Part shown: positions 63,516 through 64,000 of the stretch, piece after piece
Layout of the letters: the number at the start of each line of letters is the position of its first letter
Position numbering within the stretch: the first letter of the stretch is position 1
NCBI RefSeq assembly: GCF_905404315.1
Contig: NC_066304.1
Coordinates: forward strand, 2,418,001-2,482,000
Origin: Leptidea sinapis
Taxonomy: Eukaryota > Arthropoda > Insecta > Lepidoptera > Pieridae
DNA length: 64,000 bases
Direction: 5' to 3'
The notes under the pieces: model-generated
What the model was told of the DNA's origin: nothing
Database searches by the model: none
What the model saw: only the letters and a program-made list of their open reading frames with translations
Made by a program: the position numbers and the translations under genes

Positions 63516-63900
63516 ACCCTGTCCTGATGGAATGACCCTGGTGGCTTGGGCATGGAGAAGGGCGCTGGTGTGAGACGCGAAATGCGTCAACATTCTGGCT
63601 CCTTCTCATGTCCAACTGACGTACAGTTGATGCTAGGGCTGCTGCTTCGACTACCGAAGACAGCAAGCATCGCAAATATGTCGGTCTCAGGTTGGCCCGT
63701 TCTACTAAAAAGTACTATCTTCTCTCCTCAAAAAGGCTACTGGCCACCCAAGTGCAGCTATTTCGGTCCACACATCAGTCTAGCTATCCAACGTGGAAAT
63801 GCTGCCAGTATTCTTGGTACGCTTCCACGTAATGATAGTTTTAATTTTATGTAATCATAGTATTATAAATATAGTTATAAGATTTGTTTTGTTTGAATAA
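63516..63900 (+). pseudogene. Retroelement C-terminus (family M), copy 2
   Basis: Same family as 57088-57505: ATGGAATGACCCTGGTGGCT, ATTCTGGCTCCTTCTCATGT, CTGCTTCGACTACCGAAGAC, AAATATGTCGGTCTCAGG, AGCTATCCAACGTGGAAATG and CCAGTATTCTTGGTACGCTT. The coding sense is split over frames (stops after the ALV and LTYS-like codons). The 63546-63854 frame is a different, shadow frame ending GPHISLAIQRGNAASILGTL, which is the true C-terminal motif. The 3' UTR matches copy 1. Confidence 0.65.
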
Positions 63901-64000
63901 ATTTAACAAATAATATTTACGAATGGTTCCAAATTAAACACAATTCAATCTAACAGCAATGTTTATTACCACGAAGCTAAATTAAATTTTCCGAATTAAT

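Noticed and set aside
1..64000. CRISPR arrays, operons or bacterial genes
   Set aside because: No regular spacer-repeat array, no ribosome-binding-site-led gene clusters. The sequence is eukaryotic and repeat-rich.

Overview
The window looks like a piece of lepidopteran (butterfly or moth) nuclear genome. It is AT-rich. It has no bacterial-type gene packing, and it is filled with repeat families that I recognise from Lepidoptera: non-LTR retrotransposons with TTTGAC, GAATTT, ATTTC or GAT tails, tRNA-derived SINEs, Lep1-like Helitrons ending in CTAG, and elements carrying the CGAGTCGGACTCG-like and ACAGACAGACA-like motifs. The organism call comes from recalled repeat families and base composition, not from a host marker gene. 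I found no convincing host protein gene, rRNA or functional tRNA gene. Nearly every longer open frame belongs to a transposable element.

Layout. 1-7.3 kb is mostly anonymous AT-rich DNA with pieces of a ~500-bp terminal-inverted-repeat element (family F), one Lep1-like Helitron (3632-4066) and the first family-B repeat. 7.3-30 kb is a mosaic. It holds many copies of a short DNA transposon that carries a small THAP-type zinc-finger exon (family T), family-B repeats, SINE pairs, a tandemly duplicated Helitron-like segment (15.3-16.0 kb), a 5'-truncated Jockey/CR1-group LINE on the minus strand (18.4-20.2 kb) and several LINE 3' ends. 31-34.6 kb holds a tRNA-derived SINE, a broken mariner transposase and a decayed spliced gene of an arthropod orphan family. 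34.9-39.3 kb is a nearly full-length but broken LINE on the minus strand. It has a PHD-type finger ORF1, an endonuclease and a reverse transcriptase. 40-48.3 kb has tandem SINE pieces, an RTE-like LINE split by another LINE fragment, and a tail-to-tail pair of LINE ends fused to a Tc1/mariner remnant. 49,093-55,163 is a complete Ty3/gypsy-type LTR retrotransposon with two LTRs, 4-bp target duplications, a tRNA-Leu-type primer site, gag and pol. Both genes are inactivated. 57.8-60.8 kb has a half copy of family T, a 100-bp tandem satellite and a LINE with a long intact RT frame. 60.8-64 kb is anonymous apart from a ~300-bp inverted-repeat element and one LINE 3' end.

How the parts work together: the autonomous-type elements (gypsy, LINEs, mariner) are all broken here, and the short families (T, B, SINEs, F) would depend on enzymes encoded elsewhere. 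The most notable item is family T. Eleven pieces lie in this window. Several keep the start of a THAP DNA-binding domain followed by a 5' splice site, and copies tend to be cut near that splice site. This fits a non-autonomous relative of a THAP transposase (P-superfamily-like) element. No copy here encodes a full transposase.
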